Of a DNA stretch of 64,000 nucleotides, positions 44,580 through 53,513 are shown one piece after another. Source of the stretch: an uncultured Bacilli bacterium (lineage in GTDB: Bacteria > Bacillota_I > Bacilli_A > RF39 > UBA660); NCBI GenBank assembly GCA_944332475.1, contig CALVKA010000002.1, forward strand, positions 259,147 through 323,146, written 5' to 3'. Each line of letters begins with the position of its first letter. The stretch's first letter is position 1. The position numbers and the translations under genes were made by a program. The notes under the pieces were generated by a model. The model worked only from the letters and a program-made list of their open reading frames with translations, had not been told where the DNA came from and searched no databases.

Positions 44580-45287
44580 ATGTTGAAGAAATTATCACAA
44601 AAGCAAAAATATATTATAGTAGCAGCAACAGCTATCTGGGGAGTAATATTTATTGGTAGTGGTATTACAATGACGTTTATGGATACCCCTGTAACCGAAA
44701 CAAAAACGGAATTAAAAATCACTCAAAAAAGAGTAGCAAACATGAAAAGTAATGAAATTAGATTAAAAAATATGGAACAAGAAATTAATCAACCATTAAG
44801 TGTCAATATCAAAGACTATTTAGAAAATGTAGATGATATAGATGAAAACATTATTAACAAATTACAACTAGACACATCAATGGTAAACGTAAATCAGGCC
44901 GGAGACTATACTTATACTGTAAAATATAACAAAAAAACTTTTAATGGAACTTTTACGATTAAAGAAAAACCACTACCAGATATGGTACTTACACTTAAAA
45001 ATCTCGACCTAGAAGTAGGAACAGCTTTGTCCACAGATATACAAACATATATCACAGAAGCTCTAACAGACGAAGTAAAACAAAATATAAAACTTAATTT
45101 AACAAATGTAAATACAGCCCAAGCAGGAAACTATCAATATACAGTAACATATAATGGTAGATTATATACAGGAACAATCACTATTTTTGAACCACAAAAA
45201 CCAAATACAAGTACAGACCAAAATGATACCGATCAAAACCAAGATGAAAATGAAAAACATAAAAATGAAAATACAGAAGAAAAATAA
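44580..45287 (+). CDS. Membrane-anchored protein with two Ig-like repeats, 235 aa
   Basis: One N-terminal transmembrane helix (residues about 12-32), then two related extracytoplasmic repeats ending NVNQAGDYTYTVKYNKKTF and NVNTAQAGNYQYTVTYNGRLY, the pattern of bacterial Ig-like (DUF5011-type) domains. The tail is low complexity (Asp, Asn, Glu, Lys). ATG 44580 has AGGAG 8 bases upstream. Function unknown; probably a wall-facing spacer. Confidence 0.8.
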   Translation: MLKKLSQKQKYIIVAATAIWGVIFIGSGITMTFMDTPVTETKTELKITQKRVANMKSNEIRLKNMEQEINQPLSVNIKDYLENVDDIDENIINKLQLDTSMVNVNQAGDYTYTVKYNKKTFNGTFTIKEKPLPDMVLTLKNLDLEVGTALSTDIQTYITEALTDEVKQNIKLNLTNVNTAQAGNYQYTVTYNGRLYTGTITIFEPQKPNTSTDQNDTDQNQDENEKHKNENTEEK

Positions 45288-45307
45288 AAAAGAGCAAAGC
45301 TCTTTCT
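45287..45307 (-). terminator. Terminator of fhs (minus-strand hairpin)
   Basis: AAAGAGC/GCTCTTT stem with a three-base loop. On the minus strand it is followed by TTTATTTTT. It lies about 40 bases past the fhs stop. Confidence 0.7.
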
Positions 45308-45321
45308 TAAATTGAAATTTC

Positions 45322-45347
45322 AAGCGCACCAAATGGTGCGCTTTTTT
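45322..45347 (+). terminator. Terminator of Ig-like gene (plus-strand hairpin)
   Basis: AAGCGCACC/GGTGCGCTT stem with AAAT loop, then TTTTTT on the plus strand. It reaches the fhs stop codon. Confidence 0.85.
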
Positions 45348-46962
45348 AACTTAAACCAACAATTTCACCATCTACCAAATCAATTTTTTCATAATTTGGA
45401 TGTTTAGGTAAACCTGGCATTCTTAAAACACTACCAAACAACACTGTAATAAATCCTGCACCATGATATAATTCAATATCACGAACATAAATGGAAAAAT
45501 CTTTTGGATCTCCCAATTTTTTAGCATCATCTGATAATGAATATTGAGTTTTAGCCCCACAAATTGGAAGATAAGATAAATTGTTTTTTTCTAATAATGA
45601 AATTTTTCGTAAGGCTTCTTCACTATATTCAACTCGATTCGCATGATAAACTTCTGTAGCAAGTTTATAAATCTTATCTGAAATCGAATCACTATCATCA
45701 TAAAGAAAATGAAATTGATTTGGAGCGAGTAAAGCCTGTTCAACAGTATGAGCAAGATGAACAGCTCCTTCGCCTCCATCCCGATAAGCTGTACTAACAG
45801 AAACGGGAATATGATGTGACTCACACCAATCAATAACAACTTGTTGTTCTAAAGAAGTATCCGTATCATAGGCATTTAAACAAACGACAAGAGGAACACC
45901 TACTTTTTTCAAATTGCGAACATGAGCATCTAAATTACAAATACCATTAGAAACAGCAGACACATTTTCTTTTAAAATATCCTCTTTACAAACACCAGCA
46001 TTATATTTCAACGCTTTAATAGTAGCAACTAAAACAATGGCATCTGGCGAAAGATTTGCCTTACGGCACTTAATATTTAAAAATTTTTCTGCACCAAGAT
46101 CAGCACCAAAACCAGCCTCTGTAATGACATAATCACCTAAAGAAAGTCCCAATTTCGTAGCAACAATACTATTACATCCATGAGCAATATTAGCAAAAGG
46201 ACCACCATGAATAATAGCAGGAGTATGCTCTAATGTCTGGACCAAATTAGGATAAAAAGCATCTTTCAACAAAGTCGTAAGAGCTCCTTCAATATGCAAA
46301 TCTTTTGCATAAACTAAATCTTCATTCTTCGTATAACCAATTACAATATTACCAAGCATCTCCTTCAAATCATCCAAAGAATTTGCTAAACAAAAAAGCG
46401 CCATAATTTCACTTGCAGCTGTAATATTAAATTTCTCAGACCTATTATCCAAAGAAATTCTTCTCAAAGCACGATCATTAACATCTAAACAACGATTAAA
46501 GGCAACTTCAGCAATCCCAAGCTCATTACCATGATAAATATGATTATCAATAGCTGCACACAATAAATCATTGGCAGCAGTAATAGCATGAAAATCTCCA
46601 GTAAAATGTAAATTAATATCTTCCATTGGAACAACTTGGCTATACCCTCCACCAGCTGCTCCACCTTTCATACCAAAAACAGGCCCCATAGATGGTTCTC
46701 TCAACACTAAAACAGAATTTTTTTTAAGTCGATGAAAAGCATCACCCAAACCAATACTAACAGTAGTCTTACCCTCTCCATAAGGAGTAGGACTAATTGC
46801 TGTAACCAAAATAAGTTTTCCTTTTTTTTCAGTAGGTTGTTTTAAAATTTTAGCCTTATCATTGCCAAACATAATATAATCAGATTCTGACAAGCCAAGT
46901 TCACTAGCAATGTTTCGTATATCCTCTTTATTTGCGTTATGAGCGATTTCAATATCAGTCAT
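45346..46962 (-). CDS. fhs: Formate--tetrahydrofolate ligase
   Basis: Makes 10-formyl-THF from formate, THF and ATP. The 538 residues (family about 555) include the P-loop TPYGEGKTTVSIGL (about 59-72), REPSMGPVFGMKGGAAGGGYSQV, FTGDFHAITAANDLL and EAGFGADLGAEKF. GTGAGGTGA precedes the ATG. With PflB in the same region it allows formate to feed one-carbon metabolism; no riboswitch is seen upstream. Confidence 0.97.
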   Translation of the reverse strand: MTDIEIAHNANKEDIRNIASELGLSESDYIMFGNDKAKILKQPTEKKGKLILVTAISPTPYGEGKTTVSIGLGDAFHRLKKNSVLVLREPSMGPVFGMKGGAAGGGYSQVVPMEDINLHFTGDFHAITAANDLLCAAIDNHIYHGNELGIAEVAFNRCLDVNDRALRRISLDNRSEKFNITAASEIMALFCLANSLDDLKEMLGNIVIGYTKNEDLVYAKDLHIEGALTTLLKDAFYPNLVQTLEHTPAIIHGGPFANIAHGCNSIVATKLGLSLGDYVITEAGFGADLGAEKFLNIKCRKANLSPDAIVLVATIKALKYNAGVCKEDILKENVSAVSNGICNLDAHVRNLKKVGVPLVVCLNAYDTDTSLEQQVVIDWCESHHIPVSVSTAYRDGGEGAVHLAHTVEQALLAPNQFHFLYDDSDSISDKIYKLATEVYHANRVEYSEEALRKISLLEKNNLSYLPICGAKTQYSLSDDAKKLGDPKDFSIYVRDIELYHGAGFITVLFGSVLRMPGLPKHPNYEKIDLVDGEIVGLS

Positions 46963-47111
46963 ACTATCACCTCACTAACTAAATTATAACATATTTAAAG
47001 ATTTTATGATATTTGTTTATCAAAAGACAAAAAGAAACAAAAAAGGCCGTCAGAATATTAAAAGCAATTAATTTCAAGCAAAATTCATAACAAAAATAAA
47101 AAATTCCTCAT

Positions 47112-47140
47112 TTGTCATTCGCAATAAAGTCTGTTAATAT
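47112..47140 (+). promoter_or_regulatory. Promoter of adhesin-sortase pair
   Basis: TTGTCA (47112-47117), 17 bases, TAATAT (47135-47140); the start codon is 31 bases on. Confidence 0.65.
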
Positions 47141-47170
47141 CAAAACCGTTAAGAAAAAAGGAGGAATGTT

Positions 47171-48583
47171 ATGAAAAAAATATTTATTTTCTTAATCGTA
47201 TGTACCATTAGTATACTATGTGGACTAAATGTACATGCCAGCACAAATTTCTATGAAGGAGAATACATTGATGGGATTTATATGAACAAACAACCTGCCA
47301 ACTCTTCTACAATTTATTATCAAAAGGCTCGGTTTTTCAGACAAACAGGAAGTAATCGATACGCCTATTGTATTGACCCATTTGTATTCTTCGAAGCAAG
47401 TAGTACGTATGAAGAGACAATTACACCAAACAATTTAACAGAAGAACAAAAAGAGGAAATATCTTTAATTGCATATTTCGGATATGGTTATCAAAACCAT
47501 ACCGACCCGAAATGGTATGCAATTACACAAATGATGATTTGGGAAACAGCGGAACCAAGTGGTAACTTCTATTTCACAGATGGACTAAATGGTCCTAAGA
47601 TAGAAATATTAACACAAGAAAGAGCAGAAATTAATAGCTTAATAGATAATTATAGAAAAAACACATCATTAAACCAAAAAACATATACCATCATAGAAGG
47701 AGAACAGTTTCAAGTAGAAGATACAAATAAAGTACTATCTCAATATAAAAGTTCAAACAATAATTTTATCATTCAAGGAAATAAATTAATTGCTAATGAT
47801 TTAAAAGAAGGAAACTATATAATAGAATTAACTAGAGAAGAATCCTACCACAATCATCCATTACTATTTTATCAAGCTGCAAATAGTCAATCACTGATGC
47901 AAACAGGAGATTTGCAAGACAAAAAAGAAAAATTAACAGTAGAAGTAATAAACACAGAGATAAACATAACAAAAATAGATAAAGACACACAATCAACAAC
48001 ACCTAGTGGAGAAGGAACATTAATTGGAGCAATATATAGTATATATGATACAGAAGGAAAAGAAATAGGAAACATCACCATAAAAGAAAACAGTATAGGA
48101 ACAATAGAAAATCTCCCATTTGGAACCTATTATATACAAGAGACAAAAGCACCTGTTGGATATCAAATCAATACCGAAAAAAAAGAAATCATCATTGACA
48201 AAGAACATACAAAAATAAATCTTACATTAGAAAATGAAATTATCAAAAAGAAAGTAACAATATATAAAACCTATGACGAAAATAATAAAAAACCTGAAGC
48301 AAATATCTCTTTCTCAATCTATGACAAATTCAATAACAAAGTAGCAACCATTACAACAGATAAAAATGGAATGGCAGAAATTACCCTTCCCTATGGAGAT
48401 TATAAAATCGTACAAGATAACACTACAGAAGGATATCATAAAGTGGAAGATATCATACTATCTATCAAAGATACAAATGATGAAATTATCACATTAACAG
48501 ACTATAAAATACAAGTACCAAACACAAGTACAAACATTATTCTCTATATAATTAAAATTATTACAAACATATTAAAACTATGA
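47171..48583 (+). CDS. Thioester-domain surface adhesin with prealbumin-like repeats and sortase signal, 470 aa
   Basis: Signal peptide (cleavage after VHA23). Residues 25-150 match a class I thioester domain: Cys67 in YAYCIDPF and Gln120 in ITQMMIWE can form an internal Cys-Gln thioester that binds host amines. Then come two SpaA/Cna-B-type prealbumin-like domains (INITKIDKDT...IQETKAPVGYQ and VTIYKTYDENNKKPEANISFSIYD). The C-terminus has VPNTS plus a hydrophobic stretch, an LPXTG-like signal with Ser in place of Gly and almost no basic tail. GGAGG precedes the ATG. The next gene is a sortase. Confidence 0.88.
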   Translation: MKKIFIFLIVCTISILCGLNVHASTNFYEGEYIDGIYMNKQPANSSTIYYQKARFFRQTGSNRYAYCIDPFVFFEASSTYEETITPNNLTEEQKEEISLIAYFGYGYQNHTDPKWYAITQMMIWETAEPSGNFYFTDGLNGPKIEILTQERAEINSLIDNYRKNTSLNQKTYTIIEGEQFQVEDTNKVLSQYKSSNNNFIIQGNKLIANDLKEGNYIIELTREESYHNHPLLFYQAANSQSLMQTGDLQDKKEKLTVEVINTEINITKIDKDTQSTTPSGEGTLIGAIYSIYDTEGKEIGNITIKENSIGTIENLPFGTYYIQETKAPVGYQINTEKKEIIIDKEHTKINLTLENEIIKKKVTIYKTYDENNKKPEANISFSIYDKFNNKVATITTDKNGMAEITLPYGDYKIVQDNTTEGYHKVEDIILSIKDTNDEIITLTDYKIQVPNTSTNIILYIIKIITNILKL

Positions 48584-49107
48584 TAAAAAAGTCTTGTTTT
48601 ATAGTCTTAGTATTAACTCTTTATTGTATCGTTTGTCATGGAATATATGAAAAAAGTATAAAAATAACAAAAAAGGAAAATAACCCAAGTATAACGATAA
48701 AAGAAACACAAGAAAAAGACCAAATTGGATATCTAAAAATAGATAAAATAAATCTATATGAGCCTTTATATGAAAAAAACAGTAGCAAAAACAATATTGA
48801 AGAACACGTTACAATTCTGAAAGAATCAAAAATGCCCGAAGAAGAAAACAGTATTATTTTTTTAGCAGCACATTCTGGAACAGGAAAAATTGCATACTTT
48901 GAGAATTTAGATGAATTAACAATTGACGATAAAATAGAAATATCCTATCATAATACAAAGTATTATTACCAAATTTCAAATATATGGGAAGAAAATAAAA
49001 CAGGATATATCCATGTAAATCAAACGAATAAAAAGCAATTAATATTAACAACTTGTAGTCCAAAAAAAGATGATAAACAATTAGTAATCAGTAGTAATCT
49101 AATATAA
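48580..49107 (+). CDS. Sortase, paired with adhesin
   Basis: A 175-residue sortase with an N-terminal membrane helix (about 3-22). The catalytic His lies in FLAAHSGTG and the catalytic Cys in LILTTCSPKKD. The usual Arg before the last strand is replaced (KQLVI), so the active site is His-Cys with Gln or Lys. The ATG overlaps the adhesin stop (ATGA) and has no ribosome site of its own, so translation is coupled. Presumably it anchors the VPNTS protein. Confidence 0.9.
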   Translation: MIKKSCFIVLVLTLYCIVCHGIYEKSIKITKKENNPSITIKETQEKDQIGYLKIDKINLYEPLYEKNSSKNNIEEHVTILKESKMPEEENSIIFLAAHSGTGKIAYFENLDELTIDDKIEISYHNTKYYYQISNIWEENKTGYIHVNQTNKKQLILTTCSPKKDDKQLVISSNLI

Positions 49108-49136
49108 AAATACTAGTTTTCGCTAGTATTTTTTTT
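49107..49136. terminator. Bidirectional terminator, sortase versus CtpA
   Basis: AATACTAG/CTAGTATT stem with six-base loop; A run before and T run after. Confidence 0.88.
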
Positions 49137-50420
49137 GCTTTCTAAATAATCTAATGCAGATTGTAATTGAAAATCATTCTCAGGTATAGGATTAGAAAGA
49201 TACTCATCTGTCAACAAAATATTTTTATCAGGAGTAACACCTACACCATCAATCCATTTACCTTTAGGAGTCAACCACTTTTCTGTTGTATATTTAATAC
49301 TAGAACCATCAGACAAAGAATAAGCAGTTTGAACAGTTCCTTTACCATAGGTCTTCTCACCAATTAAAGTAGCATCTTCATAAGAATCCTGAAAAGAAGC
49401 AGCCAATATTTCCGAAGCAGAAGCACTAGAAGAATTCATTAACACTACCACGGGATAAGATCTAGATGCTTTTGTCTTATCTTTAATATTGGTAATATCA
49501 TCCTTAAATTGAACTTGATATAATGTTGACCCTTTATCCATAAACAACTCTAATATCTTCTTAGTCTGTCCTAAATGTCCACCAGGATTAGAACGCACAT
49601 CAATAATTAAAGAATTAATATTATCCTTTTCTAATTTTTTTAATTCTTTTTTAAACTGCTTATACGTATTAGCAGCAAAACTATTAATATAAATATAACC
49701 AGCATTTCCGTTATTTAAGGGATAAACATCCGACAAAACAGACACCAAATCAACCGTTCCAAGAGAAACTTCTTTCTCTAATTCTTCACCATCACGTAAC
49801 AATGTAAAAGTGATTTTTTCCTTACCGGAATCCCTTACTAAAGAAGTCACATCATCTAATGACTTTCCGTCCAACGCATCACCATCTATTTTAGTAAGAA
49901 TATCATTACTACGTATACCAGCTTTTTCTGCCGGAGAATCAGCAGAAACATCAAGAATCAAAAATTGATTATCATCATTTACAGTAATCGTAACACCTAC
50001 TCCTTGATAACTCCCATCTACCGTTTCATTAAAAGTAGTGGCATTTTCTTCATCCATATACATAGAATAGTCATCCAAAGAAGACATCATACCATTAATA
50101 GCCGCATCAGCCAATTCCTGTTCATCAAGATCTTCATAATAACTATCTAAAATATTATTGTAAACAGCAATCAACTCTTGTAAAGAATCAGAAACTTCTT
50201 CTCCTTGATATTCTTGTCTAAAAATAGATAATGCATTTCCAACCGCAACGCCAAAAGCAATAGAAACAACAATGATAATCAAAACTTCAACAATATTAAA
50301 ACCACTTTTATGTTCCACTATAACCTCACGAATATCTTCCTCTTGAAAAGATTCATCTTCCATTTGTGAAATCTTCTTAAAATTAGGTTTAATAAAAGGA
50401 CTCCTTCCTTTTCTAGCCAT
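49113..50420 (-). CDS. C-terminal processing peptidase, S41 family (CtpA/CtpB-like)
   Basis: A 435-residue membrane-anchored protease. An unusual cytoplasmic head of about 45 residues (KPNFKKISQMEDESFQEED) precedes the transmembrane helix (about 48-68). The PDZ domain is at about 115-200 (GVGVTI, SPAEKAGIRSNDIL) and the S41 domain holds Ser in NSSSASASEI and Lys in GEKTYGKGTVQ. CtpB acts in the SpoIVFB/sigma-K checkpoint in Bacillus; that role here is possible, not shown. ATG 50420 follows GAGGTGG. Confidence 0.94.
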   Translation of the reverse strand: MARKGRSPFIKPNFKKISQMEDESFQEEDIREVIVEHKSGFNIVEVLIIIVVSIAFGVAVGNALSIFRQEYQGEEVSDSLQELIAVYNNILDSYYEDLDEQELADAAINGMMSSLDDYSMYMDEENATTFNETVDGSYQGVGVTITVNDDNQFLILDVSADSPAEKAGIRSNDILTKIDGDALDGKSLDDVTSLVRDSGKEKITFTLLRDGEELEKEVSLGTVDLVSVLSDVYPLNNGNAGYIYINSFAANTYKQFKKELKKLEKDNINSLIIDVRSNPGGHLGQTKKILELFMDKGSTLYQVQFKDDITNIKDKTKASRSYPVVVLMNSSSASASEILAASFQDSYEDATLIGEKTYGKGTVQTAYSLSDGSSIKYTTEKWLTPKGKWIDGVGVTPDKNILLTDEYLSNPIPENDFQLQSALDYLESKKNTSEN

Positions 50421-50465
50421 AATTACCACCTCGATAAACCCTATTACCATCATAACATAAAATTG

Positions 50466-50496
50466 CAAAAAAAATAAGGGAACTTTCCTCCCTTAT
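50466..50496 (-). terminator. Terminator of thioredoxin-like gene
   Basis: ATAAGGGA/TCCCTTAT stem with seven-base loop and T run on the minus strand. Confidence 0.82.
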
Positions 50497-51032
50497 GATA
50501 AATTTTCACGAATAGCTTCTTCACCCTCAATATAATCAACCACAGAATCATTTTCAAATTCAATTAAAGTAGGTTGTGCAATTTGTAAATCTCCTATTTC
50601 CTCTACAGAAGGATTAGCCTCATCAGCTACATATTTCTTATTAAAAGCACTACTCATATCCACTGTATAAATAGGAAGATGATCTTCATTATCTTCATAT
50701 GTACTAACTATATTTGTATATATAGAATGTAAATTTTCATCCGACATATCATAGTAAAGTACAAAATAATGATTATCATTCTGAGTAAAACTATTTCCCG
50801 CTAAAATTTCTTGATATTGAATATCAGCCTCTGCTGGAGTATTATCTACTGTTGTAGAAACACGACTGCCATGTTCCAATATAAAAGCTGTAAGAAAATA
50901 AAAAACAACTAAAACAATCACTATTACAAGTAAAATCTTAATTACTCGACCAAATTCCAAAGAAAAAGAAGTTGGCATAGAATCTACTTTTTGATGCATT
51001 TGTCTTCTATATTTTCTATTATTATTTGCCAT
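50493..51032 (-). CDS. Membrane-anchored thioredoxin-fold-like protein without CxxC, 179 aa
   Basis: A basic head, one transmembrane helix (about 32-52), then a domain that reads like a thioredoxin fold (YFVLYYDMSDENLHSIY; LPIYTVDM; AQPTLIEFENDSVVDYIEG), with the cis-Pro position filled (QPTLI). No Cys pair, so not an oxidoreductase of the usual kind. Start at 51032 has GGGTGGT; the upstream in-frame TTG is rejected. Function unknown. Confidence 0.75.
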   Translation of the reverse strand: MANNNRKYRRQMHQKVDSMPTSFSLEFGRVIKILLVIVIVLVVFYFLTAFILEHGSRVSTTVDNTPAEADIQYQEILAGNSFTQNDNHYFVLYYDMSDENLHSIYTNIVSTYEDNEDHLPIYTVDMSSAFNKKYVADEANPSVEEIGDLQIAQPTLIEFENDSVVDYIEGEEAIRENLS

Positions 51033-51061
51033 ATTACCACCCAAGAAAATTATATCACAAG

Positions 51062-51085
51062 AAAAAAAAGAGGTAAAGCTCTTTT
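51062..51085 (-). terminator. Terminator of LolA-like lipoprotein gene
   Basis: AAAGAG/CTCTTT stem with six-base loop followed by TTTTTT on the minus strand. Confidence 0.7.
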
Positions 51086-52082
51086 ATTTCATCGTCTGAA
51101 CAACACCAATTGATTGTGCAACTTCAACTAATTCATCTTGATTTAAAACATCACTAACCAAATAATATTCAATACCATTAGTAGTCCAATTTAACGAATT
51201 ATCTGTCATAACACCTAAAGTATCCATCAACTGATAAGGTTCTCCATAAGTAGGAATTACAGTAAACTCACTCTCAACATTAGCCGTCTCTTCTACTAGT
51301 AAAAATGGTTTTTCTCCATCAAAAGTCATAATAATACGTTCTCCCTCATCCTTATCAATTTTTTCCTCATTAGTAAGCTTGGTACCACTAGGAAGCATCA
51401 ACGGATAAATACTTTCATCTAAAGAACTTGTCTGTTCTGTAGCATCTTCATCTAAAGAATAAGTTTTCATAACTGTATTTAAAGAAAAATAGTTTTTCTT
51501 AAAAGATGGAGAATAATCTATCTTATTAAAATCCATTGTCATACAAATAACAGAATCACTATTATAAACTTGAACCTTTTTCAACTTCAACTTCCGAGAA
51601 AGAGAAACCTTTTGTTTTACTAAGTTTCGATTATTAGGATAATTAACAGCAGTCATAAATGTATATCCATCTTTCGTTTCTCTAAAGGCCCTATCATCAT
51701 CATCTTTAATATCATTAGCAATTGCCTCTAATAAATAAATTTGTGAATTACTATAAGGCCAATCACTTTGAAATTTAAAACTTTTATTTAAAGAAGGAGT
51801 AACAACATAAACACCATCATCATTTTTCAAAATAACCTGAGTATGATTATTGGCAGTATTAGTAAGACTAACACGATAGAAATTTTCTTCTTGAAATGCC
51901 ACTTTTACATCATAATGATAGACATCATCGTTATTAACAAGCTCTAACTCTCCTTCCACATAATAAGATTTTGCATCTTCAATTTTCTTAGTAAAATCTC
52001 GCACAACATCTTCTTCATCATACTTCCCACAACCAGCTAATAAAAAAAGAATGACGAAAAAAAGACATAATATTTTTCTCAT
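51084..52082 (-). CDS. LolA-like lipoprotein (YdcC-type)
   Basis: Signal peptide with lipobox LLAGC (Cys18). The 332-residue protein follows the YdcC/LolA-like beta-barrel pattern (KIEDAKSYYVEGELELVNNDDVYHYDVKVAF; KYDVMD-type end with a DUF4367-like GEPYQLMDTLGVM). In Bacillus, YdcC is a sporulation-associated lipoprotein. GAGGTGG precedes the ATG. Assignment by recalled pattern. Confidence 0.8.
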   Translation of the reverse strand: MRKILCLFFVILFLLAGCGKYDEEDVVRDFTKKIEDAKSYYVEGELELVNNDDVYHYDVKVAFQEENFYRVSLTNTANNHTQVILKNDDGVYVVTPSLNKSFKFQSDWPYSNSQIYLLEAIANDIKDDDDRAFRETKDGYTFMTAVNYPNNRNLVKQKVSLSRKLKLKKVQVYNSDSVICMTMDFNKIDYSPSFKKNYFSLNTVMKTYSLDEDATEQTSSLDESIYPLMLPSGTKLTNEEKIDKDEGERIIMTFDGEKPFLLVEETANVESEFTVIPTYGEPYQLMDTLGVMTDNSLNWTTNGIEYYLVSDVLNQDELVEVAQSIGVVQTMK

Positions 52083-52138
52083 AATCCACCTCTTATCTTG
52101 TTTCTAATAAACTTTATGAGAAAAACAAACTTTTATGC

Positions 52139-52167
52139 AAAAAAAAGGATAGTTTTCACTATCCTAT
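52139..52167 (-). terminator. Terminator of cdaA-cdaR
   Basis: AGGATAGT/ACTATCCT stem with a four-base loop, then at least seven T on the minus strand. Confidence 0.88.
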
Positions 52168-53513
52168 GTAATTCTAACTTTAACTCTTCGAGTTTTTGGT
52201 GTATAAGTTAATCTTACATCACTTTGAACAACATGTACTTCAACTTCATGTTCACCTTGACCATAACCATCTAAATCTACATAAGCAACAATAGATGATG
52301 CATCAATATTATTGATAAGATCTGAACTACCACTAACAGAAACGACAACAGACGTATCATCCTCAGATAAAGCTTGTACCGATAAGCCATCCGCTAAATT
52401 TCTAAATTCTATCGTATTAACTGTAAACTCTTTGGTTGTAGCATTAGAAACCTTAACATTAACTGTAATTGTACGTTCGCTAATTTCTGTAATTCCACTA
52501 GGTCTCTCTAGAGTAACAGTAAATTCTTTATCCTCTGATAACCCTTTAACATCTACTTCAACTTCCAATTCTTCAATATCATCAATAGCATCCTGTTGTC
52601 CATACACAGTAACTGTACTAACATTAGTATCGATAGATTCAATAGATTTACCAAACGCTAAATCACCTTTAGGAACAACAGTAACTGGAATTTCCTTGCT
52701 TGGAGAAGTAATCGTTAACTTAGCATCAACTGTAGAAGGAACAATCTCAACATCCACACGTTTACCTTCATCATCATAAGCAACCAAAGGTACATCTTTT
52801 ACTGTTACCTCACCTGCCTCAGGATTTCTTATATCATCAACATCTACCAAAGCACGAACAGTAGCAACCTGATCTAATTTATATTCAGCACCCTTAATAA
52901 TAACATCAGTACGATCTAGTTCAACATTATCAATATATAACTTACTATCCAAATCATCTTGATGTAATATATCAACCGTCAAACTTCTAGTCTCACTAAC
53001 TTTCTCATAAATTGTAACAGTAACCTCAGACGGATCCAAACGATAATCTAATGATTCCAATCGTTGTGAATAGTTAAGCTTCACTTTATGATTACCAGGT
53101 TTTAATCCAGTTAAATCAACTGTTACACCTTTAGATGGTGCTTGCTTTGCCAAGAAAATATGTCTTCTTTGACCAATTAAAGTAATATCAACAGTTTCAG
53201 GTAACCCCTCAACAACATACAACTCTTCATTATAAACTGCTGTTACAGGTTCATCATATAAAACTTCCGCATATTGATCTATCATAACATTTGATTCTTG
53301 GTCAACAATAACAAAAACACCAAATGCCAATATCAAACTAACAACAATTAATGTAGATTTCTTACCAGCAATACGATCAAAGTTCTTTGTCATATTTTTA
53401 AAGAAACCTGCAATTTTTAACATAAGCTTGGTTATGGGAGTAATTAACCATTTATCAAAGAATGATCCAATATGACGGAAGAATGTTTTTATGCTCTTAC
53501 TTATTCTCTTCAT
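52164..53513 (-). CDS. cdaR: CdaR, YbbR-domain regulator of diadenylate cyclase
   Basis: A 449-residue protein: a basic, partly amphipathic N-terminus, one transmembrane helix (about 50-70), then four YbbR repeats outside the membrane (for example VVEGLPETVDITLIGQRR, SKLYIDNVELDRTDVIIKG). It binds and tunes CdaA. The ATG could be 53513 or 53528; both lie within the cdaA 3' end, and 53513 has a better placed GAGG. The gene follows cdaA by overlap. Confidence 0.93.
   Translation of the reverse strand: MKRISKSIKTFFRHIGSFFDKWLITPITKLMLKIAGFFKNMTKNFDRIAGKKSTLIVVSLILAFGVFVIVDQESNVMIDQYAEVLYDEPVTAVYNEELYVVEGLPETVDITLIGQRRHIFLAKQAPSKGVTVDLTGLKPGNHKVKLNYSQRLESLDYRLDPSEVTVTIYEKVSETRSLTVDILHQDDLDSKLYIDNVELDRTDVIIKGAEYKLDQVATVRALVDVDDIRNPEAGEVTVKDVPLVAYDDEGKRVDVEIVPSTVDAKLTITSPSKEIPVTVVPKGDLAFGKSIESIDTNVSTVTVYGQQDAIDDIEELEVEVDVKGLSEDKEFTVTLERPSGITEISERTITVNVKVSNATTKEFTVNTIEFRNLADGLSVQALSEDDTSVVVSVSGSSDLINNIDASSIVAYVDLDGYGQGEHEVEVHVVQSDVRLTYTPKTRRVKVRIT

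Noticed and set aside
44580-45287. Sortase substrate reading of the Ig-like protein (PNTST near its end)
   Set aside because: No hydrophobic segment or basic tail follows PNTST; the N-terminal helix already anchors it.
47043-47055. GGCCGTC upstream of fhs as part of a ZTP riboswitch
   Set aside because: The second conserved half (CGGGUGGAAA-like) and a pseudoknot partner are missing; only the short G/C stretch is present.
52312-52779. 155-codon plus-strand open frame inside cdaR
   Set aside because: Antisense to the YbbR repeats; Ser/Thr/Val composition mirrors the cdaR codons and it has no start signals.
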